The notes: generated by a model from the sequence alone, not told the origin. 64,000 nt of DNA from DASXRA01 sp036506155 (GCA_036506155.1 DASXSF010000148.1:62001-126000); one strand, 5' to 3'; shown: positions 50,568-58,688, counted from the first letter of the stretch. Numbers and translations: made by a program.

Positions 50568-51452
50568 ATGAGGCTGCGCCTGCCCCGGTTGCGCCGCAAG
50601 CGCGCAGCCAACCCCGAAGGCCGCATGTCGGTCATGGACCACCTGCGCGAGTTGCGTCATCGGGTCATCATCGCGCTGCTGATCATCGCCGTCGGGGCGA
50701 TCGTAGGCTGGGTCTTCTACGACCCGATCCTGCGCTTTCTCGAGCACCCGTACTGCTCGGTGCCTGCCAACCATCGCTTCCCGGGCACCGAGGGCGGCGG
50801 CTGCCACCTGATCTACACCCAGGTGCTCGCAGGCTTCACCACGCGCCTCAAGGTGTCGTTCATCGCCGGTGCCGTGCTGACCGCGCCCTTGTGGCTGTAC
50901 CAGATCTGGGCGTTCGTCACGCCGGGACTGCGCAGGAACGAACGCAAATACACGCTCTGGTTCATCGCCGCGTCGACGGCGCTGTTCGCCGCCGGGGTGG
51001 CACTGGCGTATTTCGTGCTCGCCAAGGGGCTGCGCGTACTGCTGGGCGTGGCGGGCTCGGGAACCCAGGCGTTGCTCACCGTCGACAGCTACCTGTCGTT
51101 CGTCACGTTGATGCTGGTCGTCTTCGGCGCATCGTTCGAGCTGCCGCTGCTTGTCGTGATGGCCAATCTCGCCGGCGTGCTGCCCGCTCGCTGGCTGCGC
51201 AAGTCGCAACGCCTCGCGATCTTCCTGATCTTCCTCTTCGCCGCCGTGGCGACGCCGACGACCGATCCGTTCACGATGTGCGCGATGGCGGTCCCGATGG
51301 TGCTGTTGTTCGAGGGCGCCGTGGTGTTCGCGGTAGTGCATGACAAGCGCAAGGTGCGCCGGAAGGCGGCCGAGCAGCAAGCCAAGGACGCCCAGATCGA
51401 CGTGCCGGCGCGGATCGACCCGATTCCCCGCCCCCTCGACGACGTTACTTAG
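50568..51452 (+). CDS. tatC: Sec-independent translocase subunit TatC
   Basis: A 294-residue multispanning membrane protein that recognises twin-arginine signal peptides. The cytosolic N terminus reads MSVMDHLRELRHRVIIALLI with the signal-binding Glu region, then about six membrane segments. LYQIWAFVTPGLRRNERKY and FGASFELPLLVVM are family signatures. The C-terminal tail is long and charged. ATG 50568 lies 4 bp after the small membrane protein's stop. It would export the Rieske lipoprotein encoded upstream in this window. It converges on the HAD gene that the integrated element has altered. Confidence 0.96.
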   Translation: MRLRLPRLRRKRAANPEGRMSVMDHLRELRHRVIIALLIIAVGAIVGWVFYDPILRFLEHPYCSVPANHRFPGTEGGGCHLIYTQVLAGFTTRLKVSFIAGAVLTAPLWLYQIWAFVTPGLRRNERKYTLWFIAASTALFAAGVALAYFVLAKGLRVLLGVAGSGTQALLTVDSYLSFVTLMLVVFGASFELPLLVVMANLAGVLPARWLRKSQRLAIFLIFLFAAVATPTTDPFTMCAMAVPMVLLFEGAVVFAVVHDKRKVRRKAAEQQAKDAQIDVPARIDPIPRPLDDVT

Positions 51453-51482
51453 TTCAACGCGCGCGATAGTCCCGTCGCTCAC

Positions 51483-52139
51483 CTATCGCTTCGTTACCCG
51501 GATGCCGAAGCTGTTCGCGCGGATGTCCACTGTGGACAGATCGGGCGTGGTCATGTCCGCATCGAGATGTCGATAGGTCGTTAAGACGCCAAGCACCGGC
51601 ATGCCGGCGGCCCGTCCCGCGGTGACCCCTGCAGGGGCGTCCTCGACGACCAGGCAGCGTGCCGGCACACGGCCCAGGCGCGACGCCGCGACGAGGTAGC
51701 ACTTCGGGTCGGGCTTGCCGGCCCGTACGTCATCGGACGTGACCAGCATCGGTGGCCTCGGCAACCCGGCTGCGGCGATCCGAGCTGTCGCCAGCAGGTG
51801 GTCGCCGCTGGTGACGATCGCCCAGCGTGACGGTGGCAGCCTGCGGACAGCGGCAGCCGCTCCGGGCATCGGCTGTACCCCGTCGGTGTCCCGCGCTTGG
51901 TCGGCGTTCATCCGAGCCGCCAGCGCACGCGCCTGCTCAGGCGGCATTGCCGGGCAGACCGCGGCGAACACCTGCGGGCCGGGAATGCCGTGCATGTACG
52001 GTTCGAACTCGGCCAGCGGCACACCGAGTTCGTCCGCCACCGCCGCCCAGGCGCGCAGCACGCTGGCAGTCGAGTCGACGAGGGTGCCGTCCAGGTCGAA
52101 GAGGACGGCATCGAACTCACGCCCCAGAATCCCGGGCAT
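51483..52139 (-). CDS. HAD-family phosphatase with element-derived 5' end
   Basis: A 218-residue HAD hydrolase (sugar-phosphatase/beta-phosphoglucomutase-like). Motif I is FDAVLFDLDGTLVDS (residues 9-23), motif II IVTSGDHLL, motif III Lys in RAGKPDPKCYLVA and motif IV VVEDAPAGVTAGRAAG. Codons 14-16 (FDL) are encoded by the att core CAGGTCGAA (52092-52100). Everything upstream, including ATG 52139 and the GAAGGT ribosome site, belongs to the integrated element, while the rest is host sequence. The start overlaps the integrase 3' end by 23 bp on the same strand. The host gene therefore now depends on element transcription unless an internal promoter exists. The enzyme should still be active. 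Confidence 0.88.
   Translation of the reverse strand: MPGILGREFDAVLFDLDGTLVDSTASVLRAWAAVADELGVPLAEFEPYMHGIPGPQVFAAVCPAMPPEQARALAARMNADQARDTDGVQPMPGAAAAVRRLPPSRWAIVTSGDHLLATARIAAAGLPRPPMLVTSDDVRAGKPDPKCYLVAASRLGRVPARCLVVEDAPAGVTAGRAAGMPVLGVLTTYRHLDADMTTPDLSTVDIRANSFGIRVTKR
52086..52112. other. Attachment site attL
   Basis: Core CAGGTCGAA (52092-52100) inside HAD motif I. The surrounding bases match attR at most positions: aligned from 52084-52114 with 59196-59226, 24 of 31 are identical, with the longest exact run of nine at the core. Confidence 0.7.
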
Positions 52140-53253
52140 CCGACACCTTCGGCTGCTCGCGGGTACACGACGGGTACACGCCAGCGAGCAGCGAGCCCAT
52201 CGTCGCGGCCATCGCAGCCCGGCCCACCTCATCGTCGTTCGCCATCATGTACGAGTAGACGCGCCACGTGATCTCTGGTGACGAATGCCCGAGCCACCGC
52301 GACACGGCGACCACGGACACGCCCCGCGAGATGAGGCTCGACCCGAAGTAGTGCCGGCACGAGTGCGGCGACACCGCAATCCCAGTCGTCTCGGCGATGT
52401 CGTCGAACAGGTGCCCGGCGATCGCCTTCGTCAACGCCCGGCCAGTGATGCTCGAGAACACCAGCCCGTCCTCACGCGGCCATCGGCGGATCTGCTCGGA
52501 GAGCGCCGCGAGGACCGAGTCATCGGCGGGCACGTCGCGTCCTGAGGACGCCGTCTTGAGCCTGCCCAGCTCGCCCCGCGGGCGCCGCTGCCGTCGCACG
52601 TGCACCGTCTTGCGGAGGAAGTCGACGTCAGACACGAGCAGGCCGCACGCCTCGCTAATCCGCAGACCGAGCCCGACGAGCGCGACGACGAGTGCCCAGT
52701 ACCGCTCGGGAGTCGCGGCGATGATCGCTTTCACGTCGTCGTCGGACAGGTGGACGTCGCGCCGGCGGGGTGGCGATGGCGGCCTGACTGCCTTGGCCAC
52801 GTTCGTGCTCACGATCCCGTCGGCGAGCGCCGCGTCGAGGATCTGCCGCACTTGCCGCAGCACCTGCCCTACGGTGCCCGGCGCGAGCGTCTTGGACCAG
52901 GTCGCGACCGCCGCTGAAACCGTGCTCGGCTTGATCGCCCCGACCGGGTACCTGCCGATCGTCGGCAGGATGTGTTTGTCGAGCACGGATCGCTTGCGGG
53001 GCCGCGTGGTGTCCTCGGCAAGGTTGTGCTTGTGCGCGGCCCAGTGCTCTTCGGCGACGTCACGGAACGTCCGTGCCGCCTGCTTGGGGTCGACGTATCC
53101 GCCGACGAGTTTGGCCGCCTCTATCTTCGTGAGGAACCGGTCGGCGTCGATTTTCCGGTCGAACACCTTCGCCCGCGGCTCCCCGGCCGGGTCGCGGTAT
53201 CTGGCGTACCAACGGGTCTGACCGTTGCGGGTGCGCTTCTCGACGCTGGCCAT
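52117..53253 (-). CDS. int: Tyrosine recombinase/integrase
   Basis: A 378-residue phage-type integrase. The N-terminal arm-binding domain starts SVEKRTRNGQTRWYARYRDP, typical for actinophages, and a SAM-like core-binding domain follows (about 75-170). The catalytic domain has Arg in LGLRISEACGL, Lys in GRLKTASSGRDV, HxxR in HSCRHYFGSSL, His in LGHSSPEITWRVYSYM and the nucleophile Tyr in that same segment. The ATG at 53253 overlaps the preceding HTH gene's stop by one base. The 3' end overlaps the HAD start. It lies next to attL, as expected. Confidence 0.94.
   Translation of the reverse strand: MASVEKRTRNGQTRWYARYRDPAGEPRAKVFDRKIDADRFLTKIEAAKLVGGYVDPKQAARTFRDVAEEHWAAHKHNLAEDTTRPRKRSVLDKHILPTIGRYPVGAIKPSTVSAAVATWSKTLAPGTVGQVLRQVRQILDAALADGIVSTNVAKAVRPPSPPRRRDVHLSDDDVKAIIAATPERYWALVVALVGLGLRISEACGLLVSDVDFLRKTVHVRRQRRPRGELGRLKTASSGRDVPADDSVLAALSEQIRRWPREDGLVFSSITGRALTKAIAGHLFDDIAETTGIAVSPHSCRHYFGSSLISRGVSVVAVSRWLGHSSPEITWRVYSYMMANDDEVGRAAMAATMGSLLAGVYPSCTREQPKVSDARDSGA
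52161..52178. promoter_or_regulatory. Left arm-type integrase sites
   Basis: Two GGGTACA copies (52161-52167 and 52172-52178) in an 11-bp period, inside the integrase 3' end. The same pair with the same spacing occurs near the right end at 59077-59094. Confidence 0.55.
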
Positions 53254-53798
53254 CACAGGTACCCGAGCTTGCGGGCACGGCTGATCCACAGCGATGCGGT
53301 GCGGTGCGCGATGCCGAACCGTTCCGCGACGGCAGCAGTCGGTGCGCGGTCGGCGGACTGGTAGACCGCGGCCGCCTCGCGCAGCTCCGGCTCGGCCGGG
53401 CCCTGCCGGCGGGCCGTCCGCCGCACCGACTGCACTATGCCGCGGAACGCATCGAGCTCGACCGGGTCCATGGTCAGGACGAGCCCACCGTCCTGCCGGC
53501 GGCCGCGGCCGTCCTGCGGCATGACCATGGACAACGTCGCCCATTCGAGGTGGTCCTCGAGCGCGATGCGCAGGTCGCTGCGGCGGATCTCGCGGCCGTG
53601 CTCGGTCGCGAGCATATGGATCTCGCGGCACTGCGGCACGCCGCCGCGGACCTCGAACACCAACCGCAGCGCGGGGCCCGGCTCGTCGCTGTCCGGTTCG
53701 AAGTTCATCTCGTAGTGCCCGGGGAGCACTTGGTCGCCGACCCGTTGGGCTCCCGCGAGCAGGTCGCCGCGGGCCTGCAGCTTGTAGGACATTCGCAT
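53253..53798 (-). CDS. Phage-type HTH protein
   Basis: A 181-residue protein of the element. The N-terminal two-thirds form an uncharacterised domain (LVFEVRGGVPQCREIHM, RSDLRIALEDHLEW). The last 50 residues carry a helix-turn-helix (YQSADRAPTAAVAERFGIAHRTASLWISRARKLGYL) like those in small actinophage regulators and terminase small subunits. It is co-transcribed with the integrase (TGATG overlap). The divergent intergenic region before the excisionase relic contains inverted repeats that could be its operator. Function not known; a DNA-binding regulator of the element is the best guess. Confidence 0.8.
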   Translation of the reverse strand: MRMSYKLQARGDLLAGAQRVGDQVLPGHYEMNFEPDSDEPGPALRLVFEVRGGVPQCREIHMLATEHGREIRRSDLRIALEDHLEWATLSMVMPQDGRGRRQDGGLVLTMDPVELDAFRGIVQSVRRTARRQGPAEPELREAAAVYQSADRAPTAAVAERFGIAHRTASLWISRARKLGYL

Positions 53799-53891
53799 TG
53801 CCTCGCAATCCGGTGGCTGCGTTTACCAGTTGCGAGGGTAGCTAGCAACGTGCGAAGTTGTCAACGTGACCATCTCAGAGAGGCGTTAACC
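53799..53891. promoter_or_regulatory. Divergent control region with inverted repeats
   Basis: A 93-bp gap between the leftward HTH-integrase unit and the rightward excisionase relic. It contains TTGC(N9)GCAA and CAAC-GTGCGAA-GTTG inverted repeats, a plausible operator for the HTH protein. Confidence 0.4.
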
Positions 53892-54123
53892 ATGACGGGT
53901 ATCGACAGTCGAGCGGCGGTGCACGACCCGGCACACCGCTTCTTGACCACCGCGGACGTCGCCCGCCATCTGCCGCACGAGCGCGGAGACGGTCCGTTAC
54001 TGGCGCTACATCGGCGCCGGTCCGGAGTCGTTCAAGACCGGCCGGCGAGTGTTGTACGCCGCCGAGGACGTCGAGGCGTGGCTCGCCGAGAAGCGCCACC
54101 AGGCCGCCGACGGCACTGCGTAA
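53892..54123 (+). pseudogene. Excisionase (AlpA/MerR-type HTH) broken by a +1 frameshift
   Basis: The reading frame from ATG 53892 gives HRFLTTADVARHL and then runs out of family similarity. A second frame gives RTSAETVRYWRYIGAGP then FKTGRRVLYAAEDVEAWLAEK and stops at 54121-54123. Removing one C from CTGCCGCAC (53970-53978) joins them as HLRTSAETVRYWR, a classic excisionase-type winged helix of about 76 residues. The second frame has no usable start of its own. The gene is either a pseudogene or carries a sequencing error. If it is dead, the element may be unable to excise. Confidence 0.75.
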
Positions 54124-54157
54124 AAGAGCCGCGCCCCTTCACCCAAGGAACGCGACT
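54123..54157 (+). terminator. Possible hairpin after excisionase relic
   Basis: AAGAG-CCGCG ... CGCG-A-CTCTT: two short stems in register around a CCCTTCACCCAAGG loop just after the stop. Weak to moderate. Confidence 0.35.
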
Positions 54158-54196
54158 CTTCGCGACCCGGACGGCGACGGCACGTGGTACGTCCGC

Positions 54197-54352
54197 ATGA
54201 CACTGACCATCGACGAGTACGTCTGCGTGCGGATCCTGTGGCCCGCCATGGCCGTCGAGATGGCCGACGCGGCAGACGACGGCGACCAGGCCGCGACCCT
54301 GCGGCAGGCCGCCACACAAGCAGCTCACAACAACGCGAGCGGCAAGGCATGA
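54197..54352 (+). CDS. Small phage ORF (51 aa)
   Basis: A 51-residue ORF (ATG 54197) reading LTIDEYVCVRILWPAM then an Ala/Asp-rich helix. It has amino-acid use like a real small protein and lies between the excisionase relic and terminase genes on the same strand. There is no clear ribosome site, and the frame continues upstream without a start (PDGDGTWYVR precedes it), so it might be a truncated gene. No family is recognised. Confidence 0.4.
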   Translation: MTLTIDEYVCVRILWPAMAVEMADAADDGDQAATLRQAATQAAHNNASGKA

Positions 54353-54508
54353 ACGGCACTCCATTCGTAACAGTTCGCACCCGTCGGGTAGCTGGACATA
54401 GGGTACCGGGGGGGCTAACCGGACTTACGGCACAGAGTCCCCCCCACCCGCGAGTGGTGCTGTCTATATGGGGGTCGGATGAACACGACGGATGATCACG
54501 GAGGCGGC

Positions 54509-54772
54509 ATGAAAGCGGTTGAACGCGCCACCCGGGCTGAATTGCGCACCCTGCCGGGGCCGGCGCGGTCGTCGGCGTTGGCGGCGGCTGCGGTTGTGCT
54601 GGCCAAGCGGCTGGACGGCGAGCCGGGGGATGCGGTGGCGTCGATGTTGGTCCGCGAGCTACGGCATGCGATGGAGGCTCTGCATCGGCGCGACCCGGAG
54701 GGGGTGACCGACGATGTCGAGCGTTTCTTGGAGCGCATCGCCGCCCCCGACCTCGGCCACGCCGCGGACTGA
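54509..54772 (+). CDS. Putative small terminase-type protein
   Basis: An 87-residue helical protein (RATRAELRTLPGPARSSALA, then DAVASMLVRELRHAME) directly upstream of, and overlapping, the large terminase. ATG 54509 has GGAGG five bases upstream; an earlier start at 54479 is less likely. Its position and small helical nature fit a terminase small subunit or terminase-associated protein, which would select phage DNA for packaging. The sequence alone does not prove this. Confidence 0.55.
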   Translation: MKAVERATRAELRTLPGPARSSALAAAAVVLAKRLDGEPGDAVASMLVRELRHAMEALHRRDPEGVTDDVERFLERIAAPDLGHAAD

Positions 54773-56206
54773 CCGGGATACGTACGGCGGCGCGGTCGCT
54801 GAGACGGCGCGGCTGCTGGGTGTGCCGTTCATGGGGTGGCAGTCGTTGACGGTGGACGTCGCGATGGAGCATGTCGACGGGCAGTTGGTGCACCGCGAGG
54901 TCGATCTGAGCATCGACAGGCAGGCCGGGAAAAGCACGGTGATCATCGCGGTGGCGGTGCATCGGATGTTGTCGGCGCCGGGGTCGTGGCTGACGTACAC
55001 GTCGTCGTCGAGGCTTGCGGCGCGGCGGAAGTTGCTGCGGGTGTGGGCGCCGCTGATCGCTCGGTCGCCGCTGCGGGACAAGTTCTCGGCGACGAAGGGC
55101 ACCGGCACGGAGACGTTGGAGTGTTCCAACGGGTCGGTGCTGATGTTGCTGAGCGGCGACGAGGCGAGCGGCCATGGTGATTCGGTCGATGCCAGTTTCA
55201 TCGATGAAGCATGGTCGGTGGATGAGACGGCCGAGGCTGCGGTCAGGCCCGCGATGAGCACCCGCCGCAACGCTCAGCTGTGGGTGTGCTCGACTGCCGG
55301 CACCGCGAAGAGCCGGTATTGGCGGGCCAAGGTCGACGGCGGCCGGACCGCGGCCGCGTTGGGTGTCGACGACGGTTCCTGCTTCGTCGAGTGGGCCGCG
55401 GGCCGTGACGTCGATGTGACGGACCCTACGACGTGGCCGGCGTTCATGCCGGCACTCGGCAGGACGATCAGCGAGGAGACCGTCGCGAAGGATCTTGCGT
55501 CGATGCCGTTGGCGCAGTGGAAACGCGCCTACTGCAACTTGTGGGATGACGAGACCGACGCCGGGTGGCGGGTGTTCAACCAAGCGGATTGGCTGCGTGC
55601 GACGTCTGGAGAGGGGCTCACCGATGCCGACTGGGAGTAGTCCGATCGACGACCCGCGGGGGCAAGTGGCCGGCGATCGGTGTCGAGATCACGGCCGACC
55701 GGACGGTGACGTGGGTGGCGCGGGCGGCGCGGCGTCACGGGCTGGCGCTGGTCGAGGTGGAGAGGCTGGCCGGGACCACGGCGGTCATCGACTGGCTGGC
55801 CGGGATAGCGGCCCGTCTCGGTGTGAAGACGGTGGCCGTTGACCCGCGCAGCCCGTCCGCGACGCTGGTCGACCCGATGCGGAAGGCCCGGCTGCCGGTC
55901 AGGACGGTGGACATGCATCAGTTGGCGACTGCGCACGGGCTGCTGCTGGATGCGTTGACGGCTGGGACGGTGCAGGTCCGGGGCAGCGGCGCCGATCTGG
56001 CGGCCAGGGTGGCGGCCGAACGGCGGCTCTCGGGTGCGCGGGCTATCGACCGGTACACCGGGGAACCGGCTGCGGTGCTCGCGATCGAGCTGGCGCATTG
56101 GGCGCTGCTCGTCGGGCCGAGGTTCCCGCCGCCGCAGATCTTCGGCGGCGACGACTTCGGGTACGCGAACCCGTCGCTCGAGAATCCGAACGTGCCGCTC
56201 GGATAA
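54714..56206 (+). pseudogene. Terminase large subunit, split by a frameshift
   Basis: Packaging ATPase/nuclease. The first part (54714-55640, 308 residues) carries SIDRQAGKST (Walker A, residues 66-75), an actinophage-type LGVPFMGWQSL lead-in and DASFIDEAWSV (Walker B, about 160-168), and stops at DADWE. The missing C-terminal domain continues in another frame from about 55636 (VVRSTTRGGKWPAIGVEIT, VKTVAVDPRSP) to a stop at 56204-56206. A single lost base around 55630-55640 would account for the split; joined, the protein would be about 495 residues, the family norm. The start overlaps the previous gene by 59 bp. As it stands it probably cannot package DNA. Confidence 0.8.
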
Positions 56207-56258
56207 CGGGAATCCACCGATGGAAACTGCGACAATGCAGCTAGCAGAAGGAGCAATC

Positions 56259-56432
56259 ATGGCGACTGACAGACCAATCAGCGACGCAGACAGGCAGTTG
56301 GCGTTCGGCAGCCCGGAACCGGTAGCGGTGCCGGCACGTGCGCCCGATCCGTTGGTCGATGGGTTGGCCACGGACGGTGTGCAGCCAGCCGACCGGCACA
56401 GCGGCGGCGTCCACCCGACCGGCGGCCGTTGA
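56259..56432 (+). CDS. Small phage protein (57 aa)
   Basis: A 57-residue Pro/Ala/Asp-rich protein, probably disordered (RPISDADRQLAFGSPEPV). ATG 56259 has AGAAGGAG six bases upstream, a strong ribosome site, and the stop overlaps the prohead protease ATG (TGATG). Tight linkage suggests it is a real gene expressed with the protease. No family recognised. Confidence 0.6.
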   Translation: MATDRPISDADRQLAFGSPEPVAVPARAPDPLVDGLATDGVQPADRHSGGVHPTGGR

Positions 56433-57457
56433 TGACCGCGGTGACCGGCACGTGCGACAGCTGCGGCCAGGGCGATCTGGCGATCGATTACAACGATGCC
56501 GGCATCCCGTGGACGTGCGCGGCGTGCACGCCGAAGGCCGCTCATGTAGCCCGCCGTGCCGCGTCGACTGAGCAGACACCGCTCGGCCCGGTGAGCCGGA
56601 ACTCGCTGCCCGCCGCTGAGCGGAAGATCGTTCACGCCGCGGTGAAGACGGCGGTCCTCGCCGAGTCGACCACCGACTTCGGCACGTTCGAGGGCATCGA
56701 AAACGCGACCGGCCTGCGCGACAGGCAAGGCGACCTCACCGCGCGGGGCGCGTTCACACGCGCGGTCGCCGACCTCAACTCCGGCCGGGCGAGCTGGGCG
56801 ATCACCAGGCAGCACTCAGACGATCCCGCCGACGTGGTCGGCTTCGTCACTGCGGCGCAGGAAACGGCCGAGGGGCTGTGGGTTCGCGCTTCCTGGACGG
56901 CGGACCCGGTCGCGCAGCAGCTCCGGAAAGCGGTCAGCGACGGCGCCAAGTTGGGCCTGTCCATCACTTACATTCCGCGTGGGTTCACGCCGGACGCAGC
57001 CGGTCGGGTGCTGCACGACATCGACGTGATATCGGTAGCGGTCACCAACTCGCCAGCCAACGCGGCCAGCTACATCCGGAGCGGTAAGGGCGCGCTTGCG
57101 TCGGCCGGGCCGTCACCGTCGTCCGCGCCGATCGTCACCGTCGAGCAGCACATCGTGCAGGAATCCGCCCGGCGTGATCCGGACGTGGCACGGCGTGTCC
57201 GCGAGGACGTCATGCTCGCCGGGCTCGACTGGCCGCCGCGGGACTGGCCCCGTGACATGCGCCTAGCGGTGGTCAACGGCGCCGCCGAAGCCAAGTCGAG
57301 GCGCGACGTGCAGTCCGATCCGGTGCGCGCCGCCGCGCTGGCACGCCGGGACCGGGACAACGACTACAGCAACGCGCTGGCCGCGACGATGACGCGCCTG
57401 GCCGCGGCCAAGTGCGAGCATCCCAACTGCCTGCCGGGTAGCTGCGTGTACCGCTGA
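56432..57457 (+). CDS. HK97-type prohead protease with N-terminal zinc ribbon
   Basis: A 341-residue serine protease of the phage capsid-maturation family. GIENATGLRDRQGDLTARGAF starts the fold. The catalytic His is H128 in RQHSDDPADVVG and the Ser is S177 in KLGLSITYIPRG; DIDVISVAVTNSPAN closes the core. The N terminus has a CxxC ... CxxC zinc ribbon (C8, C11, C29, C32) and the C terminus is a charged tail with three further Cys. ATG 56432 is coupled to the preceding stop. No capsid gene follows, which is unusual because the protease normally sits beside capsid. Intact by sequence. Confidence 0.85.
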   Translation: MTAVTGTCDSCGQGDLAIDYNDAGIPWTCAACTPKAAHVARRAASTEQTPLGPVSRNSLPAAERKIVHAAVKTAVLAESTTDFGTFEGIENATGLRDRQGDLTARGAFTRAVADLNSGRASWAITRQHSDDPADVVGFVTAAQETAEGLWVRASWTADPVAQQLRKAVSDGAKLGLSITYIPRGFTPDAAGRVLHDIDVISVAVTNSPANAASYIRSGKGALASAGPSPSSAPIVTVEQHIVQESARRDPDVARRVREDVMLAGLDWPPRDWPRDMRLAVVNGAAEAKSRRDVQSDPVRAAALARRDRDNDYSNALAATMTRLAAAKCEHPNCLPGSCVYR

Positions 57458-57462
57458 CAAGC

Positions 57463-57484
57463 GGACCGGCCGACCGGTCCGCTC
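57463..57484. terminator. Bidirectional terminator hairpin
   Basis: GCGGACCGG-CCGA-CCGGTCCGC: a perfect 9-bp stem with 4-nt loop, exactly between the prohead protease stop and the stop of the convergent small gene. Serves both strands. Confidence 0.7.
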
Positions 57485-57488
57485 GCTG

Positions 57489-57668
57489 CTAAGGGACGCG
57501 CTCGTCGATCCAGATCGGGATGCCCGGCCCGATGACAAGGTGAATCCATCCACCGGCGAGCTGGAAGCTGACAATGCCTGGCGCGTCGTAGGCGGTGTCA
57601 CGCGTGAAGAGCTTCACCTCATCAGCGGTGAGTCGGATTTCTGCAGTGCCGTAGTGCAGGATGGCCAT
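57489..57668 (-). CDS. Small phage protein (59 aa)
   Basis: A 59-residue, beta-rich protein (ILHYGTAEIRLTADEVKLF, then WIHLVIGPGIPIWIDERV) on the minus strand. ATG 57668 has AGAGGGGG upstream. It converges on the prohead protease with a shared terminator. No family recognised; composition is that of a real folded protein. Confidence 0.65.
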   Translation of the reverse strand: MAILHYGTAEIRLTADEVKLFTRDTAYDAPGIVSFQLAGGWIHLVIGPGIPIWIDERVP

Positions 57669-57751
57669 CGCGTCCCCCTCTCGTGTTGAGTGCGGCAAAG
57701 GCTAAGTGGCGCCGCCACGCGACACGACAGCGCCCCACCTAGACTGCGACC

Positions 57752-58228
57752 GTGCCGGACGAGCCTGACCCACGCGTCGAGATCGTCTGGACGCTGGCGC
57801 AGAGCCAACTCGAGGCGCAGAAGGCCACTGTCGACGAGCTCCGGGCGCGGGTCGGGATATTGATCTCCGGCGCGGCGATCGCCACCGGGTTCCTCGCTGG
57901 GCAGGCGCTCGACACGAAGCGTGGAATCCCCGTCGGGGCGTGGCTGGGGATCGGCGCCGCTGCCGGTGTCCTCGTCGCCTGCATCGTCATCCTGATGCCT
58001 CAAGAATGGGCGGCGCAGTCCGTCGACACGGACAAGATGCTGGCGCGGATCAAGGCCAAACCGGATCAGCAGCTCGACGACTTCCGGCGAGAGATGACGA
58101 CCAGAGCAAGAGAGCACTTTAAGGCCAACCGCGACCATCTCAAGTGGCTGTACAGGCTGTTCGCCGTCGCGCTCATCCTTCTCGGCGTGGACTTCGCCGG
58201 TTGGATCTTGGCGCTCACACAGCAGTGA
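57752..58228 (+). CDS. Three-segment membrane protein, element cargo
   Basis: A 158-residue membrane protein. A short helical N terminus (LAQSQLEAQKATVDELRARVG) leads into two membrane segments (about 34-51 and 62-82). A 45-residue charged loop follows, with a helix like DQQLDDFRREMTTRAREHFKA. A third segment spans about 133-155. The outline resembles small 2TM/3TM effector-type proteins often found in phage and defence islands, but I see no diagnostic motif. It is followed by a 44-residue acidic protein on the same strand. It is unlike structural phage genes and is probably cargo such as superinfection exclusion; that is inference. Confidence 0.75.
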   Translation: MPDEPDPRVEIVWTLAQSQLEAQKATVDELRARVGILISGAAIATGFLAGQALDTKRGIPVGAWLGIGAAAGVLVACIVILMPQEWAAQSVDTDKMLARIKAKPDQQLDDFRREMTTRAREHFKANRDHLKWLYRLFAVALILLGVDFAGWILALTQQ

Positions 58229-58244
58229 GAGAGGGGAGTAGCTG

Positions 58245-58379
58245 ATGTCGACACCGCAGTCACCGGACGATCCGCAGTCACCGGACGATCCGCAGCAGCC
58301 GACGACGGATGACGATTACGACCCCTACGAGTCGGGCAGTCGCAGCGACCCGTTAGACCCGGACGTGCGCACGCGGTAA
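58245..58379 (+). CDS. Small acidic disordered protein (44 aa)
   Basis: A 44-residue, Asp/Pro-rich peptide with tandem PQSPDD units (about residues 4-15) and YDPYESG. ATG 58245 has AGAGGGGAG upstream. It lies 16 bp after the membrane protein, suggesting one transcript. No family recognised. Confidence 0.55.
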   Translation: MSTPQSPDDPQSPDDPQQPTTDDDYDPYESGSRSDPLDPDVRTR

Positions 58380-58423
58380 GACAAAGCAGCGCGCCCCACC
58401 ACCCACCGGCCGGTGATCGAGGA

Positions 58424-58663
58424 TCAGCTGCCCAGCGCGAGCGCGTCCTTGTACTCCTGTAGCGCGTCGAGTTCGGCGTCCCGCAACTGCATCAACCGCC
58501 GCCACAACTCAGTGGTCATCGGCTCGACTTCAGCTGCGTTTGTGTCGCCGATCATCGCTTTGCCGACGTACTTGTCAGCCTCATCCCAGTACGCCTGCCG
58601 CGCACTCCGCCAGGCGTCCTCTGCGGCGGTGACCCGCTCGCGCTTTGCGTCGTTGAGAGTCAT
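58424..58663 (-). CDS. Small coiled-coil phage protein (79 aa)
   Basis: A 79-residue helical protein (ERVTAAEDAWRSARQAYWDEADKYV, then LWRRLMQLRDAELDALQEYK), charged and probably coiled-coil. ATG 58663 on the minus strand. It belongs to the right-hand set of minus-strand small genes of the element. Function unknown. Confidence 0.6.
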   Translation of the reverse strand: MTLNDAKRERVTAAEDAWRSARQAYWDEADKYVGKAMIGDTNAAEVEPMTTELWRRLMQLRDAELDALQEYKDALALGS

Positions 58664-58688
58664 GGCGGCGATCCTCGCAGTGCATGAC

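Noticed and set aside
52086..52112. tRNA gene as the integration target
   Set aside because: No cloverleaf or T-loop GTTCRA pattern at either att site; the att core lies in HAD coding sequence.
54349..54495. 48-residue ORF after the small phage ORF
   Set aside because: Arg/Pro-rich, no ribosome site and no conserved look; the region is probably non-coding leader for the terminase genes.
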